Shown one piece after another: positions 47,062 to 58,637 of a stretch of 64,000 nucleotides of DNA; within the stretch, counting starts at the first letter, position 1; each line of letters starts with the position of its first letter. The translations under genes and the position numbers were made by a program. The notes below the pieces were generated by a model. It had not been told where the DNA came from. It made no database searches and saw only the letters and a list, made by a program, of their open reading frames with translations. This DNA comes from Moniliophthora roreri (lineage: Eukaryota; Basidiomycota; Agaricomycetes; Agaricales; Marasmiaceae): NCBI GenBank assembly GCA_001466705.2, contig LATX02000001.1, positions 992,001-1,056,000 of the forward strand, read 5' to 3'.

Positions 47062-47853
47062 ATGGGTTTCCGACACAACAATGGTCAGTAGGGAAGAGCT
47101 TTTCGATTTATCAGATTTATACTGAAAACTCTTCCAGTCCTTCATGCCAACCACTTCCGCAAGGACTGGCAGCGCCGTGTCAAGACGTGGTTTAACCAAC
47201 CCGGCCGCAAACTTCGTCGTCGCAATGCTCGCAAGGCCAAAGCTGCTAGCCTCGGTGTTCGACCTTTGACACTCCTCCGTCCCGCTGTTCGTGGCCAGAC
47301 AGTTCGTTACAACCGTAAGCTCCGTGAGGGAAGGGGCTTCACCCTGGCAGAGCTTAAGGAGGCTGGGATTGGCAGGAAGGAAGCTCGTGGCGTCGGCATT
47401 GTTGTTGACCACCGGAGGAGAAATCTCAGCGAGGAGGGAAAGAAGGTCAATGTAGAGAGACTAAAGGCTTACAAGGAGAGGCTCGTCGTTTTCCCGAGAA
47501 AAGCTGGCAAGCCCAAGAAGGGCGATTCCTCCGTACGTTTGGTTTTTTCTTCCTTGTCGTCGGTGCTAATTTGCTAATTCGCTACTAGGCCGAGGACCTC
47601 AAAGCTGCTACTACCCGCCGGACCCTTCCCCTTCCCGAAGTTTACCCTGCCGAGCCACCCCGCAAAATCACTGATGAAGAGCGTAACTTTGAGGCGTACA
47701 AGACTCTCCGTCATGCTCGCGCTGATGCAAGATATGAGGGAGCTCGCAAGGCCCGGGCAGCGAAGGTCAGTGGCTTTCGTGGTATTCCGAATGTTTTACT
47801 GATAGAATCTTCTCGTCCAGAAAGAGGAGGAGGAGGCCGCAAAGAAGAAGTAA
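47062..47853 (+). CDS. RPL13: 60S ribosomal protein eL13
   Basis: Exons 47062-47083, 47138-47532, 47589-47765 and 47821-47853 give 208 aa, the usual length. The short first exon encodes MGFRHNN and joins to [19 protein letters not shown]. Hallmarks are [46 protein letters not shown] and [15 protein letters not shown]. The tail is Lys/Glu-rich, ending EEEEAAKKK. It is a structural protein of the cytosolic large subunit. The intron just after the start codon region is common in highly expressed ribosomal genes. Confidence 0.97.
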
Positions 47854-49304
47854 TTACGTGTTCTACTTCACCTTTATTTTTGTTCCATGTGTATGCTTCC
47901 CAAAAACCTCGCATTCAGCTGTTACGCGTAGCATATGCTCTTCCATGTCATCCATTATGCTGTATAATGTGAGGAATTCACCTGCATACTCTACATGTTT
48001 TTTCTAGGGGTTCAGCGCAATTCAGTTGTACCGATGCAATCGCTGTGAAGCAGCCTCATTAAAAAGGAAGGGTTACCCTTTCATTGATCGTACACTTATG
48101 GATTTAATTTGACAGAACCTGGCGTCTTGCGAAAAGCACGGTATCTGTGAGTGGAGAGCTGCTATCAAAAGATGATTCTGATATTCGCAGAAATGCCGAA
48201 GACCGTCTTCCCGCGCGTAAATCGTCAAATTTTTTCGATCAGTAGTATACAGGGGTTTCTTTACCAGAGAATGCCTTCCCGAAGTCCTGGGAGGCAGCCT
48301 CTGCAGGTTGTGTCGATGGTGTCAGCGTGTAGAAGGGCTTCTGGCGCCTCAAGTTAGGTTATGTAAACCTTTCAAGATTGCGCTTTGGTTGTTAGACGCC
48401 CTACTGCCTCCTATCTCCTGTCCTCTTGCCCTTGGAATATTGCGAACCTTGGAATAGCCGAAGTAATGGTAGCGATTCGATACGGTCCAACGTCCGTCTA
48501 GAACTCGTTACGAAATTCTCGAGTGCGGTTGGTCCGTTCACTGAGTGCGTTATCTTGCAGGGAGAGAGGAATCTTTACTTTTTTTGGCGTGGCACATCCC
48601 AGTTACATCTCGCCGCAGCCAGAGGTAAGAATATAAAGTTCTCTACTCTTACTGGACTAGTAGCGTTCAAAGGAGTCTCAGGAAGAAGGAAGAAAACTGT
48701 AGCCAAATCGGTGTCGGCAAAGGTGCAATCGCCGACAAGCAGCTCAATGTCGGTCCTTATCTGTGATCGAGGACCTGATAGCTCCTGCTCCGATCCCCTA
48801 TCTGTTATTTGTATGCACTTTCATATTCATCCCACCAACAACCGGAAAGTGCTATAACCTAGCTCCAGGGGGATTATAACCTGGTTGTGGCCTGGTTTGT
48901 GGGGGTTATGACTGGTTTTAAGGGTCATAATACCCTGCAGGTGGATTATAAAGCCCTGGGAACCCATTATAGCACTACACGGTTTTTGCTGATTGGCATC
49001 ACGTCAATGTAGCGTACGCCGACACAATCCAACCCCAATTTCATATATATAACTGCTTGTATTCCGACGAATGTGTGATCCAATGAGGTCTTGGGCGGAG
49101 TCGGAAAATAGTAAGCGCTCACTTGAAGACGCCAACCGCCATCTGTAGCTCGTCATTCTTGGTGCAAATGAGGCTAGGGCGGAGTGATGCGAGTACTCAA
49201 TTTCTAAACGCAACGTGTATTCAAAAGTTTAATCCTTCTTTCACCTAAGTTATCCATACCACGTCAAGACGCCAATCGGAGCAGCTTCGCTAGGATCACG
49301 AAGA
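47854..49304. other. Intergenic holding a small inverted-repeat element
   Basis: 1.45 kb between eL13 and the transporter, both on the plus strand. Apart from the 129-bp element listed separately, only unremarkable sequence and ORFs without motifs are seen, including one of 143 codons (48426-48857) that is interrupted in no recognisable domain. Confidence 0.5.
48848..48976. repeat. 129-bp inverted-repeat element, MITE-like
   Basis: The ends are inverted copies: AGTGCTATAA at 48848-48857 and TTATAGCACT at 48967-48976, a perfect 10-bp match. The similarity extends to about 23 bp with mismatches (CTCCAGGG against the complement of CCCTGGGA). Inside, TTATAACC/GGTTAT-like units recur in both orientations (near 48873, 48906, 48926 and 48949). 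No ORF is present and no clear target-site duplication flanks it. It looks like a small non-autonomous element or a structured repeat. Confidence 0.6.
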
Positions 49305-50934
49305 ATGGGAGATTCAAAAGATTACCACAGCGCTGTCATTGATGGCGAACTTTACTCGGAGAGAAAAATTAAGCGTAAGCCTAGTTCTCATCTTCGTTTC
49401 AATTAGCTGACCTGCCTCTCCCTTGTAGCTAAATGGTACCGGTCAACCACGTATAATGCGTTTATCCTTGGAATATGCAATCTGCTGGCACCAGGTATCT
49501 GGGGTGCCATGAACTCCTTGGGCGCTGGTATATGAACCCGAATATCTCGACGCGTCGTACTGATGTACTATTCTAGGTGGGGCTCAGAAACCATACCTCG
49601 TCAACACGGCCAATGCCCTCACTTTCTGCCTGATGGTGCTATCTTGCATCTTCTCCAGTATCATAGTGAGGTGGGTAGGCATTAAATGGACCCTCATTAT
49701 CGGCACTGTCGGATACGCTCCCTACGCTGCAGGCCTGTACACCAACAATCGGTTCGGCACCGAATGGTTCGTACTTCTGGGGGCAGCGCTCTGTGGTCTG
49801 TCAGCTGGAGTGTTCTGGATGGCCGAGGCAGCAATCGCTTTGTCATACCCTGAGCCGTACAATCAGGGCCGTTTCCTAGGTTTTTGGCTCAGCTTTCGAC
49901 TCGGTGGACAGATTCTTGGTGGTGCCATCAACCTGGGACTCAATGCCAACAGGAATGAGGCCGGAAAAGTATCATATACTGTCTACCTCGTCTTTATCGC
50001 CCTTCAGGCATTGGGTCCGTTCACTGGCTTGCTCCTGAGCGAGCCCGGGCAGGTTCAGCGTACTGATGGTGTTCCCGTCAGCCTGAAAATCAAGGAGGAC
50101 AGCTTTTCGGAGCTACGTGCAACCGCGAAGCTGTTCCTTAGCCGGAACTTCTTGTTGATTGTACCACTCATTGCTCAGGGTGTATATTCTGAGGCCGTCA
50201 TGTTTACCTTCCAAGCTCTTTGGTTCACCGTCCGTGCGCGTGCATTGGGATCATTCCTTTCTGGTATTGTAGCGGTGGTCTCAGGCAACCTCCTCGGAGC
50301 GTTTCTCGATCACACCAAGCTCAAGCTGCGACAAAGAGCACGGTGGGCATTCTTTGTCATTCTAGGATTACAGGGTGCCTGGTGGATCTGGGCCACCGTG
50401 CTAGCCACAGAGTTCCGCAGGAGCCGGCCGACATACGACTGGAGTGACGCTGGATTTGGCCGAGGATTTGCGTTGTTCTTGCTCCTGGTCATGGGCTTCC
50501 AGCTGAACTACATGTACTTGTAAGCAGAATATTAGTGAGTGGCCCCGAGTCGGTAAACTGATAAACCACAACAGATACTTCGTGGTCGGTGAGCTGGCGG
50601 AAAGCGAAGCTGATGTAGTGCGTATCGCTGGTCTTCTGCGAGCAACCGAGTCGGCAGCCCAGGCCGTCAGTGTAAGTCAATTCAGCTGCCGTTCCAGTAT
50701 AATGCTAACTTCACGACACAGTATGGGCTGAACAGTATCGACATTTTCGCGCAGGTCGGCGGTGTGTACCTGAACTTCGGACTTTGGGCCGCCGCGTTGC
50801 TTCCGGCGTGGATTGTCGTACGTGACATTGGTGTGGGTCTAGGAGACCAGAAGCTGAAACGTGAAGCGAAACGCGAGGATACACCCAGTGAGGACACAGA
50901 AAGCATTCGTGATAGTGACAAGCGTACTGTATAA
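49305..50934 (+). CDS. UNC93-like major facilitator transporter
   Basis: Exons 49305-49374, 49429-49527, 49577-50519, 50575-50671 and 50722-50934 give 473 aa. About eleven to twelve hydrophobic spans are seen, beginning with STTYNAFILGICNLLAPGIW, a conserved UNC93-type first helix, then GAQKPYLVNTANALTF, GLSAGVFWMAEAAIALSYP and GRFLGFWLSFRLGGQILGGA. The long exon 3 covers most helices. The C-terminal tail is short, charged and cytosolic (KREAKREDTPSEDTES). Fungal members are plasma- or endomembrane transporters of uncertain substrate; DUF895/UNC93 is the family I mean. Confidence 0.9.
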
Positions 50935-51656
50935 ATAGAGAATCATTGGTATGATGTAGTAGGCAAGGTACGATGTGAACCCAGAAATTATTTTGTGGTT
51001 CAGAAACTCGGTAGTAGAATTTATATGGCGTTTACTCAGTGAAAGCCAGTTATCCCTAGCTCGCATTTGATCCTGGACGTTGCAGATGTTTCAGGCGATG
51101 CATAAAAGTGTACACGACGGTAGAAAGAAGTGCATAGATAGATAATTTAGTATATAACGGGAAGAGGAGAAAAGCAGGTGAGTGCTGTTCCGCATTATAG
51201 CTACAATTCGGCTGAATCAAGTTATAGCTACAAGTTCAAACATTCATGACAACGATCGATCAACATCATTTGGTGTTGAGGGGTAGGCGGTAGTTGCGTC
51301 ATGTCCGTGTGGAGTCGATCGAGTGGGTAACAAGTAGATTAAAAAAAAAGGAAGGTGGTTGGGTACAATTTCATGGTCTGCACAGAGAGAAGTAGATTGC
51401 GACGGAATGACGTTTCCGACCGCATGGAGAAACAGTTCACAAAGACAAAAGAACAAGGACCGTAAGAGAAGAGTAAATCGAGAGTAAGAATAGAGGTTAG
51501 ATACAAGGAAAAAGGAATAGAGAAAGAGTAGGAGAGATCTGGATGTAGTTATGTCGTAAAGATAGGTACGAATAATCTATCAAGGGAGTGTCAGCATTAT
51601 TAACAAGAATAATAGAAGGCCACCTGACGGACCGTTCGGGATTGGACGTGGAATTA
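50935..51656. other. Intergenic between convergent genes
   Basis: 722 bp of shared 3' sequence; no gene or repeat seen. A purine-rich stretch at about 51380-51540 may mark the Pal1 3' UTR. Confidence 0.5.
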
Positions 51657-53019
51657 TTAACGCTGACCTCTGACCACCCGGCCAACCTTCTTCATGAGAC
51701 TCGTCTTGCGTCCGAGACCAGCACCTGGAGAAGTACCCGAGGTCCCATTGGCCGCGTCAAAGTAACCTGTGCTGACGGTTTCTTTCGGAGTGACAGAGGA
51801 CAAAGGAGCTGGAGGCAACTCCTTTTCCTTGTTGCTGGTGGTGGGATCGATGAAAACATATGGCTCGGAAAGAGGTGGTTCGGACGGAGGCGGTGACCTG
51901 GAATTGCCGAACCTTCCGAGAAAAGAATTCTGCGATCTGTGTGTAGGACGTTCTCGTTCGCTGTTGGCATTGGGCGACGAAGGGAAGCCTGGAGACGATG
52001 GAGTTTCGTCATAATCTGCGCCGACGGGTACATTAGGAGAATCCCGCATCTTGCGAATGCGTTGCATTAGAGATTTGTTCCGTTTAGGGAAACCGGCAGA
52101 GCCAGGTGAAGAGCTAATGATGGGCTGATCAAGGGGCGGAGTGGTAGGGTCAGGCACGAAGATGGGCTGAGGTGGGGGGATACCACCACGACGAGGGTTT
52201 CTGTTCACCCTCGCTGATGGGTCCTCAAGGTATTCTCGATAAACCTCTCTATGATCTCTACCATCTCTCGAGGAGCGCTTTGAGCCTTTGTTAGATTCCT
52301 TGCCGTTGTATATGGAGCTAGCTGGAGTGCCGCCGCGAGCTCCGCCACCAGCAGAGAACTCTTCAAATGGCTCTGGCTCGTGAATGCCCCAAGCCTCGGC
52401 TAAAACGTCGACCTTCTTCTTTGGCTGATCATAGTAAGGTTCGGAGGAGAAGCCATTGTAGGCATCGGCGTTGGGAGCTGGGTATGGGCTGTCCCCAGAA
52501 TGAAGATCGACCATCTGGTTGGGATCCTGGGACCAGGCCATCATTGGAGCTTTGTTGCGATGACGGTTTCTAGAGGGTGCACAGGCATCGAATGGGCCAT
52601 CGTGGTGGAACACTGAGAGGGAATTCGATGAGAAGGCATGGAAGAGAAAATGACGGGCGAAAAACGCACTGGGGCCGCCGACGCCAGAGTAATCAAGACG
52701 GTCAATGACGTCTGCATGTTGAGAACCCTTCTTCTTGCTACTCTTTGGGGGAACTTTGGGGGCAGAGTCTTGGGATTGAGAGCGACGAGGTGACGGTGCT
52801 GACTGCTTTGCAGGTGGAGCTGGACTGTTAATGGGTGTTTTGGTTAGTAAGTGGTGGAAATGAGCCAAGATACTAGAGATACTGAAGAAATACTGACAGC
52901 TGGGTATGACTTCTGCCGATTCTGTGCCCACCCCGTACAGTTACGGTTTCGCGAACGGCCTTTTCGATTTCCATCGTCCTTGGAGGATCTAAGAAAGGGT
53001 TTGATTCTTGGCCTGCCAT
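51657..53019 (-). CDS. PAL1: Pal1-family cell-morphology/endocytosis protein
   Basis: Exons 53019-52932, 52819-52670 and 52612-51657 give 397 aa. The start MAGQESNPFLDPP carries the NPF motif of endocytic proteins. The Pal1 core is HADVIDRLDYSGVGG, joined across an intron to PMFHHDGPFDACAPSRNRHR and then APMMAW and VDVLAEAWGIHEPEPFEEF. Reading through that intron is possible in frame, but only splicing restores the family's MFHHDGPFD. The rest is Ser/Pro-rich and disordered, with a basic end (SLMKKVGRVVRGQR). Pal1 localises to growth sites and endocytic patches in yeasts. It is divergent from the desaturase, with 94 bp between starts. Confidence 0.92.
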
Positions 53020-53113
53020 GTTGCTCAAGTAAGGTCGTAAGTAACCATCACTTTCTCACGTGATACCGGCATTGGCCTCTCTGCCGTGATTTCAATTTGC
53101 CCACAGCCCCATC

Positions 53114-54913
53114 ATGTCTCTTTCCAGAGACCAGGTCGTCGCCCGTATACTCAAAGGCGACCACCTCATCATCTACAACCACCACGTCCTCAATATCCCC
53201 AGATTCTGGCTTGATGCTCACCCAGGTGGTTCCCTTGGTCTCCTTCATTTCGTTGGCAGGGACGCAACCTCTGAAATCGACGCGTATCATCCTCAGGAAA
53301 CTCTGAAACATGTCATAAAGTATTCTATTGGCACTATTTCGTCGGACAATCCATGGGAACCCCTTTTACCGCCAATTGCTGCTGGTTGGGTCAGGAAAGA
53401 CGGCAAATGGCTCAACAAAGCCGCTACTTTCAATCCAGACTCAAGCCAGGTGTTACTCGTCTCAAAGAGTTCTGCTGCTCTCCAGAACTCTGCCCCAACC
53501 CAGGATACCATTACACCTCCCCCATCCACATTATCTTTAGAGGTGCAGCACCAGCATGCAACTGCCTACAAACGACTCCACAAACGTGTTACGGATGCTG
53601 GGTTGTACAACACACCTTACCTCACAGGTTATGGACCAGAGTTCGTTCGATACGTCGGTCTCGGTCTCATTTCTGCCTATGCCTTCCGAAACAACTGGGT
53701 CATTACCAGTGCTGTTTTCCTGGGTTTGATGTGGCATCAACTCATGTTTTTTGCTCATGACCTTGGTCACACCGGAGTTACCCATAATTGGACGATAGAC
53801 AGACTTATCGCCATCACAGTAGCAGACTTTATTGGAGGCTTAAGCATTGGCTGGTGGGTGAATGTGAGTTGAGTTATCTGGTTTATGCTCTTCCACCTAT
53901 TGACCCGCAGCTTAGAATCATAACGTTCACCATCGTGAGTTCGATATACAATGTAGTAGATTACGACTAACGGTCTTTCAAAGTCGTCACGAATCACCCT
54001 TCGCAGTAGGTATCTCCAGTGCATCCTAACCATTCGTTGCTGACAGGACTTAGTGATCCGGACATCGAACATCTGCCATTTTTTGCCATATCTCCCAGGT
54101 TTTTCTCCAACCTCTATTCTAGCTACTATAATCGCATTCTACCGTTTGACGCGGCCGCTCGTTTGTTCATCTCGCTGCAGCACAAGCTGTTTTACATTGT
54201 CATGCTCTTCGCGAGGTTCAACCTCTACGCCAACTCTTATGTTTATCTATATCAAAAGGCGTTTGACACCAGACGTAGTAGAGGTGGCCGCTGGGCTTGG
54301 GCTCTTGAGCTGGCCGGAGTAGCGTTCTTCTGGTATTGGTTTGGATGGATTGTTCTCAGAGGATGCGGTTCTTGGCAAAAGGCACTCGCCTACGTGCTCG
54401 TCAGTCACGCTGTGACGAGTCCTTTACATGTCCAGGTAAAGCTTAAAGGCGACCTGGTGAACGTGGTACTCAATGTGACCATTATCTTTCCAGATTGTCT
54501 TGTCCCACTTCCCCATGTCAACGATGGATCTAGGCCCCACCGAGTCGTTCCCAGACCGACAGATGCGGACAACAACCGATGTCATTTGTTCAGAAGCCGT
54601 AGAGTTCATCCATGGCGGGCTGCACTTACAGGTCACCCATCATCTGTTCCCGAGGCTCCCTCGCCACAATCTGCGGAAGGCTAGTGAGATGGTCAAGGAA
54701 TTCGCCAAAGAGGAAGGACTAGTCTATGCCGAATTTGGTTTTATCACAGGAAATGCAGAGGTACTGGGGGTTCTGAGAGAAGTGGCAGAACAAGTCAAAT
54801 TGGTTGCTACTGTCGCCTCGCACGAGGCGAAAGAGGCCGTCAACAAGAAGTTAGCTCAGGCAGCCCAGAGAGATGATGTTTTCAAAGGCAACGGGATCGT
54901 AGAATTTAGATAG
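53114..54913 (+). CDS. Cytochrome-b5 fusion delta-8 sphingolipid desaturase
   Basis: Exons 53114-53863, 53916-53934, 53984-54005, 54054-54435 and 54494-54913 give 530 aa. Residues about 1-90 are a cytochrome b5 domain with heme motif DAHPGGSLGLLHFVGRDA. The desaturase has His box I HDLGHTGVTH (about residue 215), box II NHNVHH encoded by a 19-nt exon, and box III LQVTHHLFPRLPRHNLRKA, where the Gln replaces the first His as in front-end desaturases. Several TM spans lie between. It acts in the ER on the long-chain base of ceramides, using electrons through its own b5 domain; fungal relatives feed the glucosylceramide branch. Delta-8 is inferred from family and fusion type; other front-end regiochemistry is possible. 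Confidence 0.92.
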
Positions 54914-54996
54914 AGGTGCTGCCCCATCGCTTCTTGGTCACTACACGCGTGTAGATAATTACAATCTACAAGGTACCCGTTCAGGAGTCGTACATT

Positions 54997-56745
54997 TCAT
55001 GCTATGTGTGTCCTAACGTTAATATCGTTCGCCCTCAAACAGTCCTTCACTTCGTCTATCCCTACTTCACGACGATGGAAGATACCAGCGGCTAATGCAG
55101 CCTCTACCCCCGTCTCCTTGAACACCGTCAGGAAATGCCCGGGTTTGCCTGCGCCACTGCTTGCCACAACTGGGATTTTGACGCAACTGCGGACGAGACG
55201 AATCAAGTCTAGATCGAATCCTAACCCAGTTCCATCGCGATCGATGCTGTTGACTAATAACTCGCCAGCTCCGAGAATTTCGACTCCACGAGCAAGCTGG
55301 CACACGGAGAGATCCCGTGTAACACGTCCGCCTGACGTTGTACAGGTGTACCACCAGCCCTTGCCTCTCTCGGCTTCAATGGGGGAATCTTCCTTCCCGT
55401 GAACGAGTTCAGCCTTATAAGGCCCATCGTAACTTGCTGCATCGACGTACATCCTCTTCGGATCAATCGACACCACGACGGCTTGCCGTCCATATTCGTG
55501 CGCAATTGTTTCGATCGCGCTTGTCCCGTCTCCCCTGTCTGGAGTAGGTGAAGCGAGTAATTTCTCGACCGCATAAACCGCCTCCGACGCCAGACTGACT
55601 TTATCAGCACCTGCACGGAAATACTCGGCAGCGACTTCAAGTGCCGAGTGCCGAGTGCCATCAGGGTCGACGGTATCTTTGATTCCGCCACCAATTGTGA
55701 GGGGAACGAACACGCATTCGGCCGCAGCTCGAACAACAGCGAGCATCGGTTGGTCCTGGAGAGGCGAGTGGCGGAAGGAAGTGATGTTCATTAGACATAG
55801 CTCGTCCGCACCGGTGCTGTAGTATGTGGAGGCGAGGGCAACAGGTTTACCGAGGTTGCGGACAGCCCCTGCCGTTTTCACGCTACCCGATGAATTGCCC
55901 TTCTCCCGAACATCATACTGGTCTCCTTTGGTGACAACAAGATCGCCCTCGTCATTTGTTCGGACGTCCATGCATGCAATGATACGCTTCGTGAAGCTGT
56001 CTCTAGGTTTTATTGATGATACTCGGGGAGGTCTAGAAATGAGGGCATTAGTGGGGGATGTGTTGGAAGAGCGTTCCGATTTTGGGGTACGGAGCCAGTT
56101 GTCTATGAGAGTGAGACCCGCTGCCCCGGATTTCTCTGGATGGAACTGTGTACCAAAGACGTTGCCTCTTCGAACGGAGGAAATGAATATCTCGTTTCCA
56201 TACTGTGTAGTGGTATACGTCCATTCGGCAGCTACTCGGTACTTTTCCGGTTCGTACTTTGCGCAATATGAATGCACAAAGTAGTAGTACGAGGGGACAG
56301 CGTTCTCTTGATCTTGTACACGATCTGCAGCATTCCAGCCAATGTGAGGAACAGCCTTGTCCATGTCGTCGAAACGCTCGACAGGCGAAGGTATTATACT
56401 AAGGCCATTAGATATCGCTTCAGTGGATTTCTCGAAAAGCACTTGCATCCCGATACATATCCCGAAGTATGGCTTTCCAGACAAGATATATTCTCCGAGA
56501 GGCTCGAACAGGCCCTTGCGTTTGAGATTTTCTACTGCAGTCTCAAAAGCGCCGACGCCAGGGAAGATAAGTCTCTAATCTGAAGCCATTACATTATTAT
56601 CCACGAATGAAGTGGGTATACTGACGGTGGCCTTGTCAAAGTCAGAAGGATCAGATATCCATTTGAACGTATATCCGAGTTTCGTTAACGAGTTCGCCAG
56701 GCTCTGGACATTTCCTGCGCCATAGTCGAGAAGGTAGAGGCCCAT
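54997..56745 (-). CDS. HIS7: Imidazole glycerol phosphate synthase HisHF
   Basis: Exons 56745-56626 and 56574-54997 give 565 aa. The N-terminal class-I glutamine amidotransferase has YLLDYGAGNVQSL, FPGVGAFETA, the nucleophile in YFGICIGMQVLF and the His/Glu pair in GTQFHPEKSG. The C-terminal HisF barrel begins at about residue 230 (KRIIACMDVR), with TIGGGIKD, GADKVSLASEA, RDGTGLGFDLDLI and IPVVASSGAGKPGHF. It makes imidazole glycerol phosphate and AICAR, step five of histidine synthesis, passing ammonia through the barrel. It is divergent from the SER33-type gene across 138 bp that hold a Gcn4-type site. Confidence 0.97.
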
Positions 56746-56762
56746 CGATGTTGTGGTATAAA

Positions 56763-56769
56763 TGAGTCA
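56763..56769. promoter_or_regulatory. TGAGTCA motif, Gcn4/Cpc1-type site
   Basis: A perfect palindromic-class TGASTCA site, 18 bp upstream of the HIS7 start codon and 115 bp upstream of the SER33-type start. Both genes make amino acids, and the bZIP factor Gcn4/Cpc1 activates such genes in fungi. The link is inferred; a 7-mer occurs by chance about every 8 kb on either strand. Confidence 0.5.
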
Positions 56770-56883
56770 AGAACAGTCAGGAAAAATTTTTGGAGATGTG
56801 ATTAGATTGACGATCAAAGATCTAATCAACCGGCAAAGCATCTTGACCCCAAATTTTAGGTACTTACATACCTACATATTGCA

Positions 56884-58384
56884 ATGACTCGTGTTCCTTC
56901 TTCATTCCTTACTCCCATCACGATGACCAATCCCATATCGATTCCTTCGCCCGCTAGAGCAGTCGCTGTCTCCGTTTCTCCCACAGAATCCCCGTCCAAT
57001 ATACATGACAGGTTCGCGGCTCGCCGTCTTCAGGACACTCTGCTAAGTCCCCCGAGAATCCGTCAACCAAAAGTCTTGCATCCAGTGGATAACGAGGGCT
57101 TGCGTCTACTTCTCCTCGAGAATATCAGTCAGCAGGCCGTCGAAGCGTTCAAAGCACACGGCTATCATGTCGATCACTCCACGAAAGCCATGTCCGAGGA
57201 CGAGCTCGTAGAGAAAATCGGTTCATACCATGCAATTGGTATTCGAAGCAAAACTAAGATTACCGCCCGCGTATTGAAAGCTGCATCCAAGGTGAGCCAA
57301 ATTGTTCTTAATGCACTTCTGGCGTAGCCTGACCTTTTGGAAGCTTCTAGTAATCGGTTGTTTCTGCATCGGTACCAACCAGGTTGACTTGAAGACAGCC
57401 GCCGAGGCCGGCATTCCTGTCTTTAACTCGCCATTCTCCAATTCTCGCTCTGTCGCCGAGCTCGTTATGTCGGAGCTCGTCATTCTTTCTCGTCAGCTCT
57501 TCGAGCGCTGTTACGAGATGCGTCAAGGCACCTGGAATAAGGTTTCCAAAGGTTGCTGGGAGATCAGAGGCAAAACTCTCGGTATTGTTGGATACGGTCA
57601 CATCGGCTCCCAGCTCTCTGTTCTAGCCGAATCCTTCGGAATGCGCGTGATCTTCTACGACGTTGTAAACCTTATGCCCCTCGGCATGGCTCAACAGATG
57701 CCATCGTTAGATGCGCTGCTCGCCGAAGCCGATTTCGTCACCCTCCATGTCCCCGAACTCCCAGAAACCATCAACATGATTTCGACTCAGCAGTTCGCTC
57801 AGATGAAGAAGGGTGCATACCTCATCAACAATGCCAGAGGCAGGGTTGTCGATATCCCCGCACTCATCCAAGCAGTCAAGTCTGGGCATTTGGCTGGAGC
57901 TGCCGTCGATGTCTTCCCCCTCGAGCCTAATGCCAACGGCGCGCCTTTCGATGATCAGCTCAACTCCTGGGCTAATACTCTTCGAGCACTGCCCAATGTG
58001 ATTCTCACCCCCCATATTGGTGGCTCGACTGAGGAGGCGCAGCGGATGATTGGCCAGGAGGTGTCTCAGGCGCTTAGTCGTTATCTGGGTTATGGAACCA
58101 CATTGGGCGCTGTCAATTTCCCCGAAGTTGATCTCCGACACATTACGGCCGAAGAGGTGAACCGGGTCCGGGTCTGTCATGTTCACAAGAACCAGCCTGG
58201 TGTCTTGCGACTTGTTAACGAGGCCTTGTCACCATACAACGTCGAGAAGCAGTACTCTGACTCCAAGGGCGACATTGCTTACCTGATGGCAGATATCGCC
58301 GATGTTAGCCCAGCGGATGTGAATAGGTTGCAGGGTCTCATCAGCAACAATGCAGCCAACATCCTTACTCGACTTTTGGCATAG
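56884..58384 (+). CDS. SER33: D-3-phosphoglycerate dehydrogenase
   Basis: Exons 56884-57291 and 57344-58384 give 482 aa. Start could also be the second Met at 56923. The substrate domain includes LLLENISQQAVEAFKAHGYH and IGIRSKTKI. The NAD-binding fold has GIVGYGHIGSQLSVLAESFG, then NNARGRVVDIPAL, the catalytic Arg region FNSPFSNSRSVAEL, and LTPHIGGSTEEAQ with the catalytic His. A C-terminal ACT domain (about residues 410-482) suggests serine feedback. It catalyses the first committed step of serine synthesis from 3-phosphoglycerate. The gene faces HIS7 and is convergent with RAD51. Confidence 0.96.
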
Positions 58385-58637
58385 TTTTTCATCTAGAGGA
58401 TGTCTGGTATTCACCCACCTAGATATCATTACTTTCTCACTCAAAACCTAGATGTTCACTCAACTGTTCATCAAGGAATAACCATTCAACTGGTCTAGAC
58501 TAACAAGGGACATTAATTTACACTACTACCGGCGCACAAGCGTTGTATGTACTACCAGAAATCTGTCGCATGTACGTGAGAAAGCATAACAGAAGGATAC
58601 AACTGGAAATGGAACAAATGTACACAGTGAATGTAAA

